Assembly: GCA_040414485.1 (NCBI GenBank)
Contig: JBEDUK010000056.1
Span: forward strand, 1-64,000
Length of the DNA stretch: 64,000 nt
Direction: 5' to 3'
DNA from: JBEDUK01 sp040414485
Lineage (GTDB): Bacteria > Actinomycetota > UBA4738
Below are positions 61,453-64,000 of this stretch, piece by piece (within the stretch, counting starts at the first letter, position 1; each line of letters opens with the position of its first letter). Under the pieces are notes generated by a model. That model had not been told where the DNA came from. It searched no databases and was given only the letters and a program-made list of their open reading frames with translations. The position numbers and the translations under genes are program-made.

Positions 61453-62607
61453 GCCCGGACCTCCTTTACCTGGAGTGACCTCTCTGGCGCTGGTTCTTCA
61501 GCTCCGTCGGTAGGGCGACCATCTACCTTTGGACATCTCGTCTGCGCAGGCGGCAAGAGAAGGTATGTTTACGCGATCTCCACGCCAGCGACACCCGGCC
61601 ATGCGGTCCCCCTTCTAACTCGGAGCCATTCACGCACGAAGGTGTTCGTCCAGTCAAGCCCAGGATCATCCATTTCGAGAACGGTGGGTGGCGCATCGGG
61701 AGCCAAGACCGCTGGGCGACTGCAACAAGGATATCGACGCCGAATGGCCCACGGCGTAGTGCCCCACGTACAGACCGGCCATTTCAATCGCCTCCATTAT
61801 GACAAGGGGAGCCTGGATGATGCTCCTCCCGTTGACCAAGTCAGTCGACGGGGAGGAGGCGCCCATGGGTCCCGCGAGGAGGTACGCAGGCGTGAGGCGG
61901 TGTTGGGCCGCGCCCTCGGAGGTCAGGTGAGCGTGATCGACACCTGCCGCGGGGCCGGATGGTCCAGAAGCTGGTTCGCCGAGCTGAGGGCACCCGGAAC
62001 CTCCACATCGGAAGGCGGGTTTGCTCTCCAAGCTCCGATCGCCCGAGCGAGCGGAGCACCAGCGTCCGCTCCGCTGATGGATCTGATCATCGACGACGCC
62101 ATCAACTATCTGACGGAGGGACCCCGCTTCATCGCCGCGCACCTGGCCCTACTCCGGCTCGGCTCCTCGTCGGTCTTCACACGGCCGGGGTGCCGAACAC
62201 GTTGAGCCGAGCCGATCTTGCTCGCCGGTGTGCACCCATGGCCGCGGCGGAATCCCTGGCTGCATCCGAGGGCGGACCGATCACCGAACGAGGGGCTCTG
62301 GGAGCGGCGGGCGATGGAGGTCATCCGCCGCCATACCGGCTCGGAGGTGGTTGGTAAGGAGGTGTTCCTGGACAACATGTACGTGGGCAGGCTCAAGGCG
62401 AAGGCAGGTCTGGGCAACACTCGGCGGTCGACGCGCTTCAGCGAAGCCGTCCTCTCCATCGACTACAACTCTTTGATCCCCTAGGACCATCGGCCAATGG
62501 CTAAGCCCGTCTGACCGGTTTCCGGGTCACCCCCTCAAGCGCTAACCGCGCGCCTGCCGATCGAGGCCTACATCAGTCATTCCACGCATTCACATGGGGA
62601 GGGAAGC
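61453..62607. other. Long region without an intact gene; possible gene remnants
   Basis: 1,155 bases between the two kelch-type genes. Several short stretches look protein-like: minus strand ending at 61569 with LDWTNTFVREWLRVRRG, plus strand near 62085-62160 with MDLIIDDAINYLTEGPRF, and plus strand 62314-62484 with FLDNMYVGRLKAKAGLGN. None can be joined into a known protein and no terminal inverted repeats were found. It is best read as a decayed segment. Confidence 0.45.
62314..62484 (+). pseudogene. Possible 56-aa gene remnant
   Basis: Open frame from the ATG at 62314 to TAG at 62482-62484, in frame with an upstream stretch from 62218. It is polar and Lys/Arg-rich (VGRLKAKAGLGNTRRSTRFS) and ends LSIDYNSLIP. 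No family is recognised; it could be the 3' end of a broken gene or a chance frame. Confidence 0.25.
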
Positions 62608-64000
62608 ATGCAGGCCGGCAGGAGAGGCACCAGATCGACGGGTGCGTACGCGCCGGGCCTGGCCCTCATCGGACTCCTCTGGGCGACCGCCACGCTTCTC
62701 TCCTCTGGGGCCGCTGCCGCCGCGTCGCAACTGCCCAAACCGCCGACCGCATCACCGGTCAACTCCCCGCACGGACGCGAGCCGGTCGATTCCCTCGGCA
62801 TGGGATTCAACCTGGGAGCAAGCCTCCCAAACGATTACGACCCGGTCTGGGACTTCGCATACGCGTACTTCCCTCCCACGCAGTCAGTTGTCATGTTCGG
62901 CGGCTCCCCTCGCGACAGAACCAACCATTGGAGCAACAAGACGTGGCTCTACGGCGACGGGACATGGACCGCGGGCCCAGCTGCACCCTCCGAGCTGACC
63001 GCCAGGGGTGGCGCCGCCATGGCGTTCGACCCCGACATCAACAAGATCGTCATGTTTGGCGGGGCCGGGCCAGCCTGGCCTCCTTCGAACGAGACGTGGC
63101 TGTTCGACGGAACCTCATGGACGCAAGGACCAGCCGCACCCCCGGATCTACTGGGCCGAACCGGCGCCGAGATGGTCTACGACCCCGACATCCAGCGGAT
63201 CGTCATGGTGGGCGGGTCTGGTGCTGCTCCGTTCAACGATGTCTGGCTGTTCGACGGCACGCAATGGACGAAGGGATCGGACCCGCCGGCGGACATGGCG
63301 CCTCGTCAGTTCTTCGGCATGACCTACGACGAGTCGATGCATGTCCTTGTGGTCGCGGGCGGAAGCGGCTTCTCCGATGTGTGGTACTTCGACGGGACAA
63401 GCTGGTACGCGGGGCCACGTCTCAAGGCCGGCCCGAAGGAACGCTTCCGGCTCGCCTACGATCCGCAACTCGGCGGCGACGTGTTTTTCAGCGGACTCGG
63501 TCCTTCCCAGGCGGGTCTCGCCATGTGGATGCTGCGCGGCGGCGAATGGCACCGGATTCGGCACTTTGGAGACTGGCCTGAGGATCGCGTGGATGGAGGG
63601 ATCCTCTGGAACCCCGCCCAGGATGGATTGATGCTGTTCGGTGGGATTCTGGACGACTTCAGCGGTGGCCAAACGGGCCTCACGGACACCTGGCTGTTCG
63701 TGGATCTGCCTCCCCAGGTGGCATCCGTGACCGTTTCGCCTCAAGCTCCGAACACGAGCTTGGCAGTGCAGCTGAGCACCGGGTCGAGGTCGAACGGCTA
63801 CGGACCCATCCAGAAGAAGTTCCGGTGGTTGATCGACGGCCACATCGTGGACAACGAGCACAGGCCGAAGTTGAAGCCCGGGCCGTATCGGCCCACCGAT
63901 CAGATCCAAGCTCAGGTGCAGCTTGTTGACTGGCTAGGCCTGGCCGGACCGTGGGTCACGTCGGACCCAGTGACGGTGGTCGACCGGGCGCCAGTGGTCC
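62608..64000 (+). CDS. Secreted kelch-repeat protein (C-terminus cut by window edge)
   Basis: At least 464 residues, still open at base 64000. The ATG at 62608 follows GGGAGGGAAG. A signal peptide is seen (GLALIGLLWATATLLSSGAA), then at least five propeller-type repeats with SVVMFGG, ETWLFDGTSWTQGPAAP, VYDPDIQRIVMVGGSG, DVWLFDGTQW and GLMLFGG. From about residue 372 a new domain starts (QVASVTVSPQAPNTSLAVQL), probably Ig/PKD-like. Likely a cell-surface or secreted adhesin or glycan-binding protein. Confidence 0.75.
   Translation, partial: MQAGRRGTRSTGAYAPGLALIGLLWATATLLSSGAAAAASQLPKPPTASPVNSPHGREPVDSLGMGFNLGASLPNDYDPVWDFAYAYFPPTQSVVMFGGSPRDRTNHWSNKTWLYGDGTWTAGPAAPSELTARGGAAMAFDPDINKIVMFGGAGPAWPPSNETWLFDGTSWTQGPAAPPDLLGRTGAEMVYDPDIQRIVMVGGSGAAPFNDVWLFDGTQWTKGSDPPADMAPRQFFGMTYDESMHVLVVAGGSGFSDVWYFDGTSWYAGPRLKAGPKERFRLAYDPQLGGDVFFSGLGPSQAGLAMWMLRGGEWHRIRHFGDWPEDRVDGGILWNPAQDGLMLFGGILDDFSGGQTGLTDTWLFVDLPPQVASVTVSPQAPNTSLAVQLSTGSRSNGYGPIQKKFRWLIDGHIVDNEHRPKLKPGPYRPTDQIQAQVQLVDWLGLAGPWVTSDPVTVVDRAPVV

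Noticed and set aside
61453..62607. Insertion sequence between the kelch genes
   Set aside because: No transposase motif, terminal inverted repeats or target-site duplication could be seen; only short unassigned fragments.

Overview
The window is a 64-kb piece of a high-GC bacterial chromosome, most likely from a deep or uncultured branch of the Actinomycetota. The evidence is very high GC with strong third-position G/C, many GTG and some TTG starts, extended ribosomal protein tails, a zinc-type S14, promoters of the form TTGAC(A/G)-N17/18-TANNNT, and a -10 box lying 7 to 10 bases before the start codon at many genes. The genus cannot be named from the sequence alone. No rRNA, tRNA, CRISPR array or intact insertion sequence was seen.

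Region 1 (1-11,900) is a housekeeping block, mostly on the minus strand: tRNA t6A and S18-acetylation genes (rimI partial, tsaB, tsaE), a family-4 uracil-DNA glycosylase, a P1-type peptidase, a membrane-anchored alpha/beta hydrolase, alanine racemase, the NAD(P)HX repair enzyme, ACP synthase, glmS and glmM. A D-aminopeptidase (M55) and a DUF2007-like gene lie on the plus strand. Alr, GlmS and GlmM feed peptidoglycan precursor supply.

Region 2 (11,942-34,320) is an almost unbroken minus-strand translation super-cluster. In transcription order it runs rpsL-rpsG-fusA-tuf, S10, spc and alpha operons with secY-adk-map-infA, then rplQ-truA and rplM-rpsI. Promoters can be read before rpsL, infA and rplM. 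Several proteins carry unusual low-complexity extensions: acidic on S9, L4 and L29, basic on L13, a tail on S3, an insert in L18 and an N-terminal addition on EF-G. rpsD is not in the cluster.

Region 3 (34,480-64,000) is an accessory surface-polysaccharide island with genes on both strands and locally lower GC. It encodes an initiating sugar-phosphate transferase, three glycosyltransferases, RmlC and RmlD, a nucleotide-sugar SDR, an O-antigen ligase/polymerase, a Wzx-type flippase, a GH5 lipoprotein and two secreted kelch-type proteins. Mixed in are four sulfotransferases and five alkaline-phosphatase-superfamily ('sulfatase-like') proteins. The natural reading is a sulfated extracellular polysaccharide made by a Wzx/Wzy-type route. 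However, the sulfatase-like proteins lack the formylglycine motif, have Thr or Ser at the nucleophile position, have no signal peptide, and share a C-terminal LRxLGY(I/V)(E/D) tail. They are better read as cytoplasmic phospho-hydrolases or transferases of unknown substrate.

The most novel item is a duplicated leader of about 300 to 360 bases, one copy before the first sulfotransferase (34,478-34,840) and one before a sulfatase-like gene (50,629-50,937, minus). Each copy has the same -10 region and encodes a small protein (59 and 40 aa) with matching core and C-terminus, whose TAG stop is embedded in the ribosome-binding site of the downstream gene.
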